Assembly (NCBI GenBank): GCA_026874595.1
Contig: CM049316.1
Coordinates: 46,391,695-46,455,694, forward strand
Source: Sipunculus nudus
Lineage: Eukaryota; Annelida; Sipuncula; Golfingiida; Sipunculidae
Reading direction: 5' to 3'
DNA: 64,000 nucleotides
Part shown: piece after piece, positions 34,301 to 45,136 of the stretch
Layout of the letters: each line of letters begins with the position of its first letter
Position numbering within the stretch: position 1 is the first letter of the stretch
Made by a program: the position numbers and the translations under genes
Notes under the pieces: model-generated
What the model was told of the DNA's origin: nothing
The model's database searches: none
Seen by the model: only the letters and a program-made list of their open reading frames with translations

Positions 34301-34609
34301 GAGCCTCTTTGATCTCGATTAGTCGTTTGTCTGTTATTGGAAGGTGCTTAACGACTATATCTTTGAATTCTTTAGTCTCCTCTATCATGATCAAGTCTTC
34401 CTGTACTGACTTGCTTGATGAGGCATGAGATTGTGCGTCTGCTGTTTTCTTGTTGACCCCCTGGACATATTTGACTTTGGGAGCATATGGCATGAGAGGC
34501 AGTCTAAAGCGCAGTATCCTAGCTGGTAGCTTTGACAGATCTGATGACGAGAGTAGAGGGACTAAAAGTTTGTGGCCCGTTTCAAGAGTGAAACCTGTTC
34601 CAAGCACAT

Positions 34610-35650
34610 AATCTGAGAACTTCTCGCAGGCTTATGTTGCTGCTAGTGCTTCTTTTTCTATGAATGCGTATCTCATCTCGGTCTCATTGAGTGATCGTGA
34701 GGCATACGAAACCGGACGCGGATTTCCCTCTGCATCCTCTTGTAGGAGAACTGTCCCTAGCCGGTACTTGCTGGAGTCAGAAGCCACGATGCAGTGTCTA
34801 TTCGGGTCATAATGAGCAAGTACTTATGACAAGGTTAATTTTGTCTTAATGTTCTGAAATGCGGTTTCCTCTGGTGAATCCCATATCCACTGTTATTCTT
34901 TCTTAAGTAATTGACGAAGTGGCTAATTTATTTTGGACAGATTTGGTAGGAATTTAGCCAACTGATTGACCATCACATTAAACCTCTGCAGTTCTGTGGC
35001 ATTTGTTGGGGTTGGATATTCCTGGACGGCCCGTGTTTTTTCAGGATCTGCCCCAATGCCTTCTGGTGTTATAATGTGACCCAAGAATTTTTTTTTTTTT
35101 TGAAAACTCACATCTCTCTATAAGGGTTTAAGCCAGCTTCGTAAAGCTTTGATAGTACTCCCCGCACTCGTTGGTCACTTCTGGTGTTGGCCCATGGACT
35201 AAGATATCCATGTGACAAATCACTCATTCCAAGCCTTCCAGTATCTGTGACATGATTCGCTGGAAGATTTCGGGAGCGGCGCTGATTCCGAACGGAAGTC
35301 TGTTGAAGTGGAACCGGCCATATGGGGTCAAATATTGTAAGTTGACGTGATGATAGATCGAGGGGTGTTTGCCAAAACCCCGAATTGGCATCCAACTTCG
35401 TAAAAAATTGTGCTCCCTTGCTAAATTTGCTTTTTGCTAAATTCACCGCTTTGTTTAATGGCGTCAGATCCACACAGAGTCTTATCTGGCCATTTGGCTT
35501 TGGTGCTATGACGATTCCTGAACACCACTCAGTAGGCTCTGTCACTGGAGATATCACTCCCAGGTTAGTCATTTTAACCGACTGATCTTTGACTTTTGGG
35601 AGTAGAAGATGTGGAACTCTCCGTGGAGTGTACAAGCAATGAGGCACGGC
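34610..35650 (-). pseudogene. Gypsy reverse transcriptase and RNase H remnant
   Basis: GVISPVTEPTEWCSGIVIAP, KPNGQIRLCVDLTPLNKAV and FTKLDANSGFWQ are RT motifs of Ty3/gypsy. A later minus-strand segment (about 34620-34920) has HCIVASDSSKYRLGTVLLQE and VSYASRSLNETEMRYAFIEK, the RNase H fold. Stops and frameshifts interrupt both, including a poly-A/T slippage run near 35090. Confidence 0.8.
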
Positions 35651-36139
35651 GTTATCCTCTAATTGAATCTCATAGGGTTTTTTAAATTCCTAAACACTTG
35701 AATGACTTTAAATAATGTTTAAAGTCTGGTGTACTCTCAACACTGTAGACAACAAGATCAGGTTTCAGTAAGTTTTGAGCCTGAATGGCTGCCATTGACA
35801 AGAGATTTATTGATTGACCTTTCATGATGTACACTGATTCTGTGTGTTAACGATCACCGATGCTAATATTTGCTTCCTTCATTTCACCTGTTACCAGATG
35901 TGATAAGGGCACTCCTCCTGGGCCTCTAAACTTTGATGAGCACTTTTCAACTTTCTGGCTTTTAATCCATGAGACTTTCTCTCTGATAACTGAAATCTGA
36001 ATGACGTTTTGTTTCCATTGATCTCAATATCAGCTAACCAAAAATTTACAGAGACTAAGTTCACTTCTCCCACGTATCTAGACTTTTCGTAATTAACTTC
36101 AATTTCTGCTGTAATCTTAGACAAACACGCGACAGCAAA

Positions 36140-37001
36140 GGGACCTTTTTTTCTGACATTTGTGGCATTTGCTGTTCTTTGCACGGCAATCTTTTTTGCT
36201 GTGGTTTTGATCCCTGCCACACCACTTGCACTTAAGATCTTGTGAGTAACTAGCACCTAGTCTTTTTTGGTTGTTTTGAGGCTGTTATTGTTTTGACTGA
36301 CCTTATCCTTTTAGACGACCTTGACCATGAACGTGACCTTGACTTTGTCGACGACCTTGACCTTGATATTTCCTGTGTTTAAACTGCTTATGTCGTCCCA
36401 AAGAGTTTACTGCAGTCTCACTCGTGCCAGAAATAAGCTGTCTGTGGGTGAGTGAGACCTCTGCTGCCGGCAAGTTTTCAATAACTTTTTTCAAGACTGA
36501 GTAGTCTAAGGAGTCGCTCTCTCCCCCCTTCATCAGTTGTGCCAATTACTATCCTATCACGTTTAAGAGAGTACCTTAGGTCACCGAATTCCCTCGTGTC
36601 TGCAAGTTGCCTCAATCTAAGAACAAATTCATCAACTGTCTCTCCAGTTTTCTGCACAGCAGAGTTAAAAAGAAACCTTTCATATAGCACGTTCCGTTGT
36701 GGTATGAAATATGTTCTCAGCACCCCAGTTATTCTGATGGGATATTTTTTCTGTCCTCTGGCTGGGGTCTCGGTTGGTTATTTATTACTCTCTTGCACTC
36801 TGTCCACATTACAGAGCATAGGGTGGCTGCAACAATAGCCATCCCAGCAGGATTGCCAGTCCCATCTTCATTTTTGAGCTTAAGTTTTAGTTCGGTAGCA
36901 ACTAAATAGTCCTCCCAGGCAATCTCAAATTCACGCCAGTTCTCCACAACGTCGCCCTTTAATGACAAGTAGTTGGGCGTGGGGATCTGGTATGTAGCCA
37001 T
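36140..37001 (-). pseudogene. Gypsy gag remnant with zinc knuckle
   Basis: Minus-strand frames give a gag-like start (WREFEIAWEDYLVATEL near 36900), then VLYERFLFNSAVQKTGETVD and FVLRLRQLADTREFGD. A Cys-rich stretch CKWCGRDQNHSKKDC followed by CHKC near 36170-36240 is a nucleocapsid zinc knuckle. Several frame changes separate the pieces. A protease core with its DTG/DSG triad was not found. Confidence 0.75.
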
Positions 37002-38539
37002 CTTAAGAGATTTGGAACCCTTTAATATCTGAATGTAGCCGTATATTCTATATTGAGCCCTATACTGCGATTAACGTAGCCTGGCTACTGAATTACTATG
37101 CACTCTCCGGCATTAAGTATTGTAGCTCCCTCAAAGAGCCCTCTGAAAGCTATGAACGGCTGACGGGCTTTATGATTTGAGTTTTGGGCGGCTTTCTTTT
37201 AATTGACAGTGTTCAGACAGTTAATTCTGATTAAAACAAAAACAAAAATGCGCTATCTTGAAAGTTTTCAGTCTATTTTGGGTGATACAGATATTTAAAA
37301 CACTGCAGGTGTTGTGCGGCTCCCATTGTGAGCCTCTCACCTGGCACGATGTCGTGAGCGATAACAGGAGTCGGCATGATGTTTTCCGCTGAAATGTCCA
37401 CCGAACAACTTGGTTATTCTCGCATTACTATAGACTGTCAACCTTATAGGTTCGGTTCTTCACTGCCCTTGGGTCCTTATGAATGAAATGATTACGTTAT
37501 CTGTAGGTATCTATCACTATTACGTCTATTTAAGCCCATTTTCCGCCGCTGCCACCATGGTAAACACATCGGACTCGATCATGAACGACATAACTCTCTT
37601 TATTACCGCAAGGGTCGCCACATAAATAGGAATCTCATGATACATGTTTCACCTTATACAACACTATCTCTCTCTCCAGATAGATTCTCGCCTGGATGCT
37701 TTCCTCGAGGTACTTTCATGTCGCAAAACTGAGCCCATAACGAACCCTGGCAGGTTTTATTGTCCCATTATTATGGAAGAGCTCATGGGACTGCCGCTTT
37801 TTTAGACCCATTTAACCTGTATATGTCACAGGTCTCATGTCGAACTTATCTAAAACAGCTGATTATGGAGATTCATCATTGTTATAGGCCGTGGTAAAAA
37901 GATTAATTATATTTATTGTTTTTACAAGTTCAGCACCACAAACAACAACATATGATTTTTAATAATAAGAATAAAAAAAATATAATAAATCATAATAATT
38001 TATTCTTTAAACGCGCATGTATCAAGAATTTAACTACTCCTGCCTTATAAAACATACAAACATGAATAGAAATACTTAATACATGCAATGGTTATGCACA
38101 GAAATAAAAACTCCACATATACAGTATAAGCATCGACAAGTCTTATGGATTTACTTGTTGTATAAGGTACTCCTCAAATAATGTTCTCCGTATCTCCATT
38201 GGAAAATGTTGGTATACAATATAGTAGTAATGAGGGGTCGTGGATCCGATTAACAATGCTTGGTCTAGTAAACAGCCGAATACTAGACAGAAAGAGGCTG
38301 TTTTCTGGGATGTTCATATACCGTCTGCGAATGGCAACACCCAATATTGTCATCTCTCAAAATCTAATATGATGGAACTTGCGACCCCTGTGGTCTGCTT
38401 GGGATTTTGCTATTATTACCTCTGTTCGATAAGAAATTACAACACATATTATCATACCTTTAAAAATAGTGGTTTATTTTTAAAAAACCGGACGAGTTAT
38501 AATACATGCAGTTGTTTTTTGTTTTGTTTTGTTTTGCAG

Positions 38540-38612
38540 ATGACTGCCGTTACGAGGTGGATAAACTGTACAGAGAAAACAAAATAGTGTGCGACTGTCC
38601 CCGCTCATGTAG
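38540..38612 (+). CDS. Channel exon 9: Cys-rich core (CDCPRSC)
   Basis: The acceptor is TTTTGTTTTGCAG and the donor GTCAGT. G|AT gives Asp, then DCRYEVDKLYRENKIVCDCPRSC. 'C.CP..C' is the last cysteine cluster before the pre-TM2 region in DEG/ENaC channels. The exon is short (73 nt) and ends with two bases (AG) that join A from exon 10 as Arg. Confidence 0.9.
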
Positions 38613-38730
38613 GTCAGTCACAACTCAACTAAAAGTGATCAATTATACACAGTGGCGTCAGTTTATCATTAAGGGTGGGAGAATGACTCGCAGGCGAGGG
38701 ATGGAAAACATAGTTGGGAATCTTTTTATT

Positions 38731-38735
<5 letters not shown>

Positions 38736-38762
<27 letters not shown>
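38736..38762. repeat. (TA)n microsatellite
   Basis: About 13 AT dinucleotides in the intron after exon 9. Confidence 0.93.
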
Positions 38763-38769
<7 letters not shown>

Positions 38770-39414
38770 ATACATATATTTATATATTTATATATCTTTT
38801 ATTTTTTGTGTAACACATTTATAACATTTGGATATAATGCTTTCAAAAAATAAGGTTTTATTTTTCCTGTCTAGGTTAATTCTAAACCAGGTTTAGATCT
38901 ACATGTCATCATAGTAAACGCAGAAATGGAAACATAAGTCTATAATTCTAATTACAAATATATTTCATTTCCAATACATGAGTAATAGTCTCTGCATAGC
39001 AGGGGGGTGATCACCCATGGACCATCCCTCTTTGCTAAAAATGGGGTTCCCTTCCCTTTCCCCCGTATTAACGCTCTTGATTATACAAATATCAACATTC
39101 ACATAAAATGAGTTGAAGGGATTTTCATAAAAATTATCAAATAATAAATGTACTGTTTTGGAACTGGACAACTATCCCCTTCTTTTAAGGTTTCTCGGGG
39201 GAGAACTCCATTTCGGGAAAAATTATTTTTCGGCAGTTATCCTTACGCACTTGAAGCAAACGGATAACGCTGCCTTCCACAAACCTTGAAGCCGTTCTCA
39301 GTAATCAATGTAATGAAAAGGACTTATCCTTTTAACACCTTTTAACCAAATCTGGAGACTTCACAAGGACGTGGATTTATCTGTTTGCCTATAGTTCTGT
39401 TCATTTGTTTTCAG

Positions 39415-39472
39415 AGAGAAACTGTTCCAGTACACAGTGGCCCGTTCAATGTGGCCATCTGACGGCTACAAA
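39415..39472 (+). CDS. Channel exon 10: WPS motif exon
   Basis: A 58-nt exon between TTGTTTTCAG and GTAAGT, ending in phase 0. It encodes EKLFQYTVARSMWPSDGYK. The sequence 'C.....Y....S...WPS' across exons 9-10 is a conserved DEG/ENaC motif preceding the wrist/TM2 segment. Confidence 0.9.
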
Positions 39473-40824
39473 GTAAGTGTTGTACAGCTAGACTGGTACC
39501 TGTCATGATCAACTGAGCCTAAGAATTCCAACCATGAAAGGGTACCCGTCTATAGAGCATAAGGGCAGCAGTTTCTAAAAACGGACATATGCTGCTTGTT
39601 AATGACATGGGCACAATATCCTTTCTAAAAATCCTTTGGTGTAGGAAGGAGAAGATGTTTGGTCGTATTTGTTTAGACGTGATTTTGAAATATCTCGCAT
39701 GTATCTTTACCACAGGCGCTTGAATCCCTATTTATTATAAAGTCTTCATATCTCCAATGTTCTTAGAGATACTACGACGAAATCAGGTCAACCGACCCAA
39801 TAATAAAACGTAAATACCGTGTTATCACTTGAAATATGACAAGGTAGGCAACTCAGCCAAAACCTTTCGACGGCGTCCATTCCAGATGGGTCACACATAA
39901 GGTTATGCCACTGCGCATCACTTACCATCAACGAAGGCCGCTTCCGCCACCTTTTGGAATTGACGACGTCGAAATTCAGACATCACTACAAAAGGTTTTC
40001 CAGGTAGCTTGTAGCGGAGGTTGGAAACATTGGATTTTGGATGGATTTGATTCTGTAACTCCCGTAGTATTGAACGATCATATGGATTACGCATAAAAGG
40101 AAGATAACGTCGAGAACGTAACTTCCCTCATTATCGCACGAACGGTTTTACTAATCGCTGCTTTACAGACACTAGACATGAAGTTATTGTAAACTATTCA
40201 GGTACATTGCGTACGTGGTACATTTTATTTGTACAGTTTACATTCATTTTCCGTACACCAATCGCTGCAACTCTCGCCCAAGTTAACCTTCAGGCCTGCT
40301 TTTATAAGGTCTCCTTTTACAGACTTTTTTTTCCAAACAAAAGATTATAAAAGTAGGAGTATTTTCATTATCAGTTTTATTTTTTATATTTTATATTTTT
40401 CAAATTGAGCTTATGTTACCAAACTGTTTCAAGCGTTTTGATATTCAGGAATATTCATTTCGCAATGAGTGTGGTTGCAATGAAAATGCTATTTTGGAAA
40501 ATATATAATATGCAATGATGTTAAAAATTCCTCTTTTAGTAAACACAGCACACGTGCCCATGTTGACATTTAGTAAAACTATATATGACAAGCTGTTGTC
40601 GTGAGAACATATGAAGCAACGCTATCTTTATTTCCTTTGCAAGGCTCCGGTTCTTCTGATCTGCCGCACGATGTCATTGCATGACGTCTTTGTTTACGAT
40701 CGTAAGCCATTTTGACGAGTCCCCCACATGTAATACAGTTCGATGACCGTGGGATCGGCGCTGTTTAGCTTTTTTTATATACAATTTACGATTTTATCTT
40801 ATTATCTATTTAATACGTTGTCAG

Positions 40825-40925
40825 GTATCGGAATACAGTATTTCCTTGATCAAACGCCGGACTAAAATTGACGCCGGGTCTTGTTCAGAGGCCGGCTACC
40901 AGTGAAGTTTTCATGTTTGGTGCCA
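40825..40925. repeat. Short interspersed repeat, inverted partner at ~42630-42745
   Basis: CAGTATTTCCTTGATCAAAC and ACGCCGGGTCTTG here match in reverse orientation CTGATCAAGGAAATACGGTA and ACACCGGGTCAAAG near 42660-42740. It is probably a MITE-like repeat, seen as two inverted copies in one intron. Confidence 0.6.
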
Positions 40926-42151
40926 TGTCTTTTCCCTTCACTATAGTGTGTGCATGTACGTGTTATATTGACCGGAGGAGATTGTTGTATGAATTTATAT
41001 TTTTGTGTGTGTTTATAAAATGAATAATTCCTCTATAAATCTTTCTTTTAACTTTCGTGCCACGCCTTTTTTTCCATACCGGACAGCATATTTTCCCGAT
41101 TCGTCCATTATGATAACAGCCGATCACCAATCATATAGTAAACGTGACGCAATTATAATTGTGATGCGGCTCTCACTATGACAAGCGCTATCGTCACGGT
41201 CAGTGTCACGCCAAATTGAACCCCTCGCTTTTTAGTGCGTCCCTAATGTCATCAAAAACAACGCTTCCGATAAACGGTTTTAAATATTATTACCTTCTTG
41301 TTACCAACCACTTCATTAGAGGGAATATTTCCGGCATCCAATGTAACATACCAGTATATCCCAGTTCAAATACGCTTAGATACGTTATATCAAGCCGAAT
41401 CAATCAAAAGTCGGGAGGAAAGTCATAAAAATAAATAATACAGTGTCGTTATATGTATCAAGCCCCCTGTTCTTGTGGAAACAATGTGACAAGTTTTATA
41501 CGTGGTGCACAATTTTAAGAAATGCCACTTCATGTTCAAATGGTAAACATCTTACCGAATGCACGCGGTGCACAATAAATGGAACAGCCAAATTAAACAC
41601 CGCAGTACCTGGCTGTCTATAATTGTTATTGACATTGACCTCTGGCTGGTCAAATCCCTGTTTGGGACTGCATAATGTTGTGATAATTGCTATAAGAAAC
41701 ACCGCTCTGGTCATGTCTATCTCAATGAAAATCCTGAACCTAAAGCCACAACGGTCAGATTACTCCTTTATTCCCCTAACCTGATAAGTCTCATTTTCAG
41801 ATATTTAAGAGCTTATAGCTGAAAAGATTTTAACCAGCAACACATCTCAGTAATTTGATGGCTTGTGATTAACCAATACTGTTCCAAAGGGTAACTTTGG
41901 GTATACATACTTTGAAGAAATCTAATTTTTTTATTTACTTTTTTTTATAAATTTAAGTAGAAATAGACACAATAAACCAGAGTTTTGTTTATATCCCTGT
42001 AAATTATGTAAACATATTTAAGATGTGTTAAATTATTATGTATATATTAAATCAATTAACCAATAAAACATGTCTTTAAATATACTATGAATTATGGTTT
42101 GAATGATTGCAAAAACGTATTAACATTAATTTTTTATTCCAATGATCAAAC

Positions 42152-42153
<2 letters not shown>

Positions 42154-42213
<60 letters not shown>
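42154..42213. repeat. (TA)n microsatellite, interrupted once
   Basis: Two TA runs separated by one TG in the intron before exon 11. Confidence 0.95.
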
Positions 42214-42214
<1 letters not shown>

Positions 42215-42309
42215 TAATAATAAGCGCGGCTTATATATGAGCTGTAAAATTTTCTTGTGTAAGCCGAAAACCTTCATATTGCGGCTTGACTGTTGGCCGG
42301 AAACTTGAA

Positions 42310-42480
42310 AAATGCGGGGCGGGGCGGGTGCGGGCTGAAAGAAAATTTTGCGGGGCAGGTGCGGGCTGAAAGAATCATAGTAACTGCAGGGCGAGGCGGG
42401 CTAAATTTTTTTTCTTTGATTGTGGGGCGGGCTGCCGGCTGACAGGGCATGATGCGGAGCGGGTGCGGGTTCAATGTTTT
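42310..42480. repeat. GC-rich short repeat
   Basis: Imperfect repetition of GCGGGGCGGGTGCGGGCTGA-like units (at least four) stands out from the AT-rich intron. No open frame of interest. Confidence 0.75.
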
Positions 42481-42789
42481 CGCTCGCGCAGGGCCCTAGT
42501 CCCATATGTGACATCTTAGGATATTTCGTAAACACAATCCATCTACCTGCGATGTTCTCAATTGCCTCCCCAAGTACTAGTTACCGGCGGCTTTATTGTT
42601 TCTGGTGTTGTTTTGTGCTGATAATGTATTTTTTTTATAAAACGCCGGCCTTAAATAGACACCGGCTTTGTTTAGACACCGGGTCAAAGCCGGGTATGAA
42701 AATAAATAAACGCCCGGTCGTCTGATCAAGGAAATACGGTATGTCCCTTTAATGTTTGGTTGTAATTGCTGATTTTTTTATCCAAACAG

Positions 42790-42939
42790 AATGATCTGAA
42801 GAAACGGTTCTCTGATATGGCTCCAGGCGTGTTTTTAGACCAGAACGACACCGGTAAACTTGAAAGAAACGTTCTAAGCGTGGATGTACACTATATAGAC
42901 CTCACTATCAAGAATACAGAAGAATCTGAGGCTTATGGG
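42790..42939 (+). CDS. Channel exon 11: extracellular segment before TM2
   Basis: Exactly 50 codons, phase 0 at both ends, between TCCAAACAG and GTAAGT. It encodes NDLKKRFSDMAPGVFLDQND, then ERNVLSVDVHYIDLTIKNTEESEAYG. The 'N-x-x-x-V-x-V-Y-Y-x-D-L' strand and the 'E..AY' end immediately before the pore exon are as in other DEG/ENaC channels. Confidence 0.9.
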
Positions 42940-43634
42940 GTAAGTCTTGAAACAAGTCTCCAAACGTCATTTTAAAAGAATATCGAGTATTTTCACACTT
43001 TGATATAAATTTTAAAAATAATATTCTAGACCTAGTTGGAAATAACAACCAATGCAGTCAATGTATGTGTTCAAACTACACCATAAGGTTATGACAAGCT
43101 GGTCCGTTACACTGTGGTAAAAAAAATCCGCAACATTAAAGGAAGCAAGCTAAGCTAAGCTAAATATTTGCAAAATTGCAGTTATGGATTATTCTTATGC
43201 AAAATTGTAAACATGCTTTATTCATAAAATTCATTTAATTGCATTTTATTTATCAAAATATTAAAATTTTCATAAGTGATATCATTCCCTAAGCTTGATT
43301 TTTAGGGATTAATTAAAGAAAAGCTAGATAAACATAAATTATACAAACTTAATAGGTATTGTGAAATCATTTTTCTGTATTTCTCTTCATATTAAAAATG
43401 TAATTCTCATATTGATCTTAATTATGTTATACATGGAACTACTCACGCTCAATTGTTATGTTAAAGTTGTTCGAAGGGATACTATTTACGCATCCGTATC
43501 TAAAATGAGATTTACTGTATGCGCTATCATTCCTGCTAAAATACTGCTCTATTCACACAATGCATATTGTTTTCCTTAACAGCGCTACTATGTGAATAAA
43601 CATACAGCGGATATATCACATATTTGAATTTCAG

Positions 43635-43934
43635 TTTGAAAATTTGTTGTCGGACATTGGTGGACTACTGGGGCTCCTTGCAGGGTTTACTGTTATGACA
43701 GTGTTTGAAGTCGTCGAGTTTGTCATGGACCTTTCAGCCCTTCTGTGTATAAGGGAAATACCCACACCAACAGATAATGATATTAGACTGAAGATAAAAC
43801 AAGCCTTCATGGACCCATGTGATCAGCACATACGCAGAAGAAACCACCATGCTGATTACAGGCCTCCGTACATCAAATCTTCTTCCGTCTCCAGACACAA
43901 ACAGTACGCTGATCTGTTTGACCTGAATCACTGA
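43635..43934 (+). CDS. Channel exon 12: pore/TM2 and C-terminal tail, stop codon
   Basis: The acceptor is GAATTTCAG; the stop is TGA at 43932-43934. It starts FENLLSDIGGLLGLLAG and continues FTVMTVFEVVEFVMDL, the TM2/pore helix. In the family the selectivity filter is G-x-S (for example GAS or GSS); here the aligned triplet is G-F-T (codons 43683-43691). The cytoplasmic tail is short (about 65 residues after TM2) with a basic patch (RRR) and no clear PPxY motif. No further coding exon is needed. Confidence 0.93.
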   Translation, partial: FENLLSDIGGLLGLLAGFTVMTVFEVVEFVMDLSALLCIREIPTPTDNDIRLKIKQAFMDPCDQHIRRRNHHADYRPPYIKSSSVSRHKQYADLFDLNH

Positions 43935-45049
43935 TAAATGAGACCGCAGAATTAATGTTAGTAGTCTATGACACTCGGTGTGCGGGATGAGTTTCCTGAT
44001 ATTCCACGTTTTACTAGAAATGAGAATCCCAATGGATACATATGCCTCCACCATGGGAGCAAAAGTTTCAAAAACACAATGGACACCGTCACTCCGAGGC
44101 GCTTGGCGCTCGATCGTGACCTGAACGGTGCGTTTATATTTTTAATCCATATCCCCAGGTTAATTTGTGCATAAGTTAATGTACATTTGCCAATATTCCC
44201 TGATGACAATTGAGAATCCATCAACACCATATTCTAATCGAAATCCCGTGGCCTATTCCGGAAATGCCGAAAAATCCCATCACGGTTGCATGAGTTAGGT
44301 CGTGATCAAAGACACACAAACATACCGTCCTGGCGAAGTCATTAACACTATGACACTTCCAAGTTATGTGAAAGTCTTCTTTCAGCGATCAACCTTCCGG
44401 TAAAATGTTATCGACAAAGTTCGTCTGACTGAATCAAGTCAGGAAACAATTTTTTGCAAAATTAAGGAAATTGTGAATGGTGTTATTACAATGTGACGTC
44501 ACTGGCAAGGTCTGTGCAAATAAGGAACCATTCCTCAGACGGTGATTTGTCTTGGCAGTAAGAATAGCTAGAATGTATTTTTAAGTAAGAATTAGCCCAG
44601 TCATTAAGAAACATCAACCTAGTTTGCAAGATATTTTATTCCCTTTAGTATTCCTGTGACCTTATTAAAGTATATACTGTGACAGCTTGTCCTTTGTTAA
44701 AAATTAAAGTTCTTAGCCTTTACTGAATGACCATAAAATTGTATTTATATGTATTTTTCCTCCTGTGACACGTATGTGAATAGTTATGCATATATATATA
44801 TAGTTACCTAATATTCTTTGTATTAGTCCTCGTGTCTTTTTTATATAAGTCGTTACTTATTTGTGAGATCGCGTATATTCTAGATCTTTTGAAGAAAACA
44901 TATTTTAAGTCAGGTCTAGTTATAGTGTTATAGGTAAAGAGCGGCAGTTAATTACCAATTGCTTCTACCTTTAGGGGTTTGGATAACATTAGACAGAACA
45001 TCCTTGGAGAATGTACCTGCTTGAAATATCATAAAAAATGACAAATAAA
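43935..45049 (+). other. Probable 3' UTR of the channel gene
   Basis: AT-rich sequence directly after the stop codon. Candidate polyadenylation signals are ATTAAA at 44703-44708 and AATAAA at 45044-45049, with another AATAAA at 45131. The true end cannot be decided from sequence alone. Confidence 0.4.
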
Positions 45050-45136
45050 ATAATCCACAAACGTGATTTCTGATGAAGTAAGACGTTTTGGATACATACA
45101 TGCATCATGATGTCTGAACAAAATGTTGTTAATAAA

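Larger units (their letters stand above)
32628..37665 (-). mobile_element. Decayed Ty3/gypsy LTR retrotransposon, gag-RT-RH-INT order
   Basis: Read on the minus strand it holds gag, a zinc knuckle, reverse transcriptase, RNase H and integrase in the canonical Ty3/gypsy order, broken by stops and frameshifts. A direct repeat of about 105 bp (32628-32732 and about 37559-37665, both containing ATACCTCTCTTTATTACCG-like and ATCTCATGATACATGTTTCA) flanks it and may be what remains of the LTRs. Similarity ends abruptly, so full LTRs were not delimited. It sits in the intron between channel exons 8 and 9, antisense to the gene. Confidence 0.8.
39473..42789. other. Intron without gene
   Basis: Intron between exons 10 and 11, holding the short inverted repeats, the TA run and the GC-rich repeat described separately. 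Nothing coding is seen between 39473 and 40820. Confidence 0.6.
11148..43934 (+). other. DEG/ENaC channel gene with lectin and mucin insertions (whole gene span, 5' end missing)
   Basis: This is the span of the reconstructed gene, with 12 coding exons. The splice phases agree at every junction, and the coding lengths sum to 3,116 nt (2 leading bases, about 1,037 codons, then a stop). Domain order is TM1 and post-TM1 strand, dibasic cleavage region, C-type lectin-like domain, Thr/Pro repeat stalk, DEG/ENaC Cys-rich extracellular core, pore/TM2, short C-tail. The DEG/ENaC family forms trimeric, usually Na+-permeable channels in the plasma membrane, with a large extracellular domain between two helices. 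What gates this one is unknown; a carbohydrate or protein ligand for the lectin domain is only inference. The family's N-terminal cytoplasmic segment with its HG motif was not found upstream, so the first coding exon(s) are missing or outside the window. Introns hold numerous repeats and one gypsy element. No promoter was identified. Confidence 0.88.
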
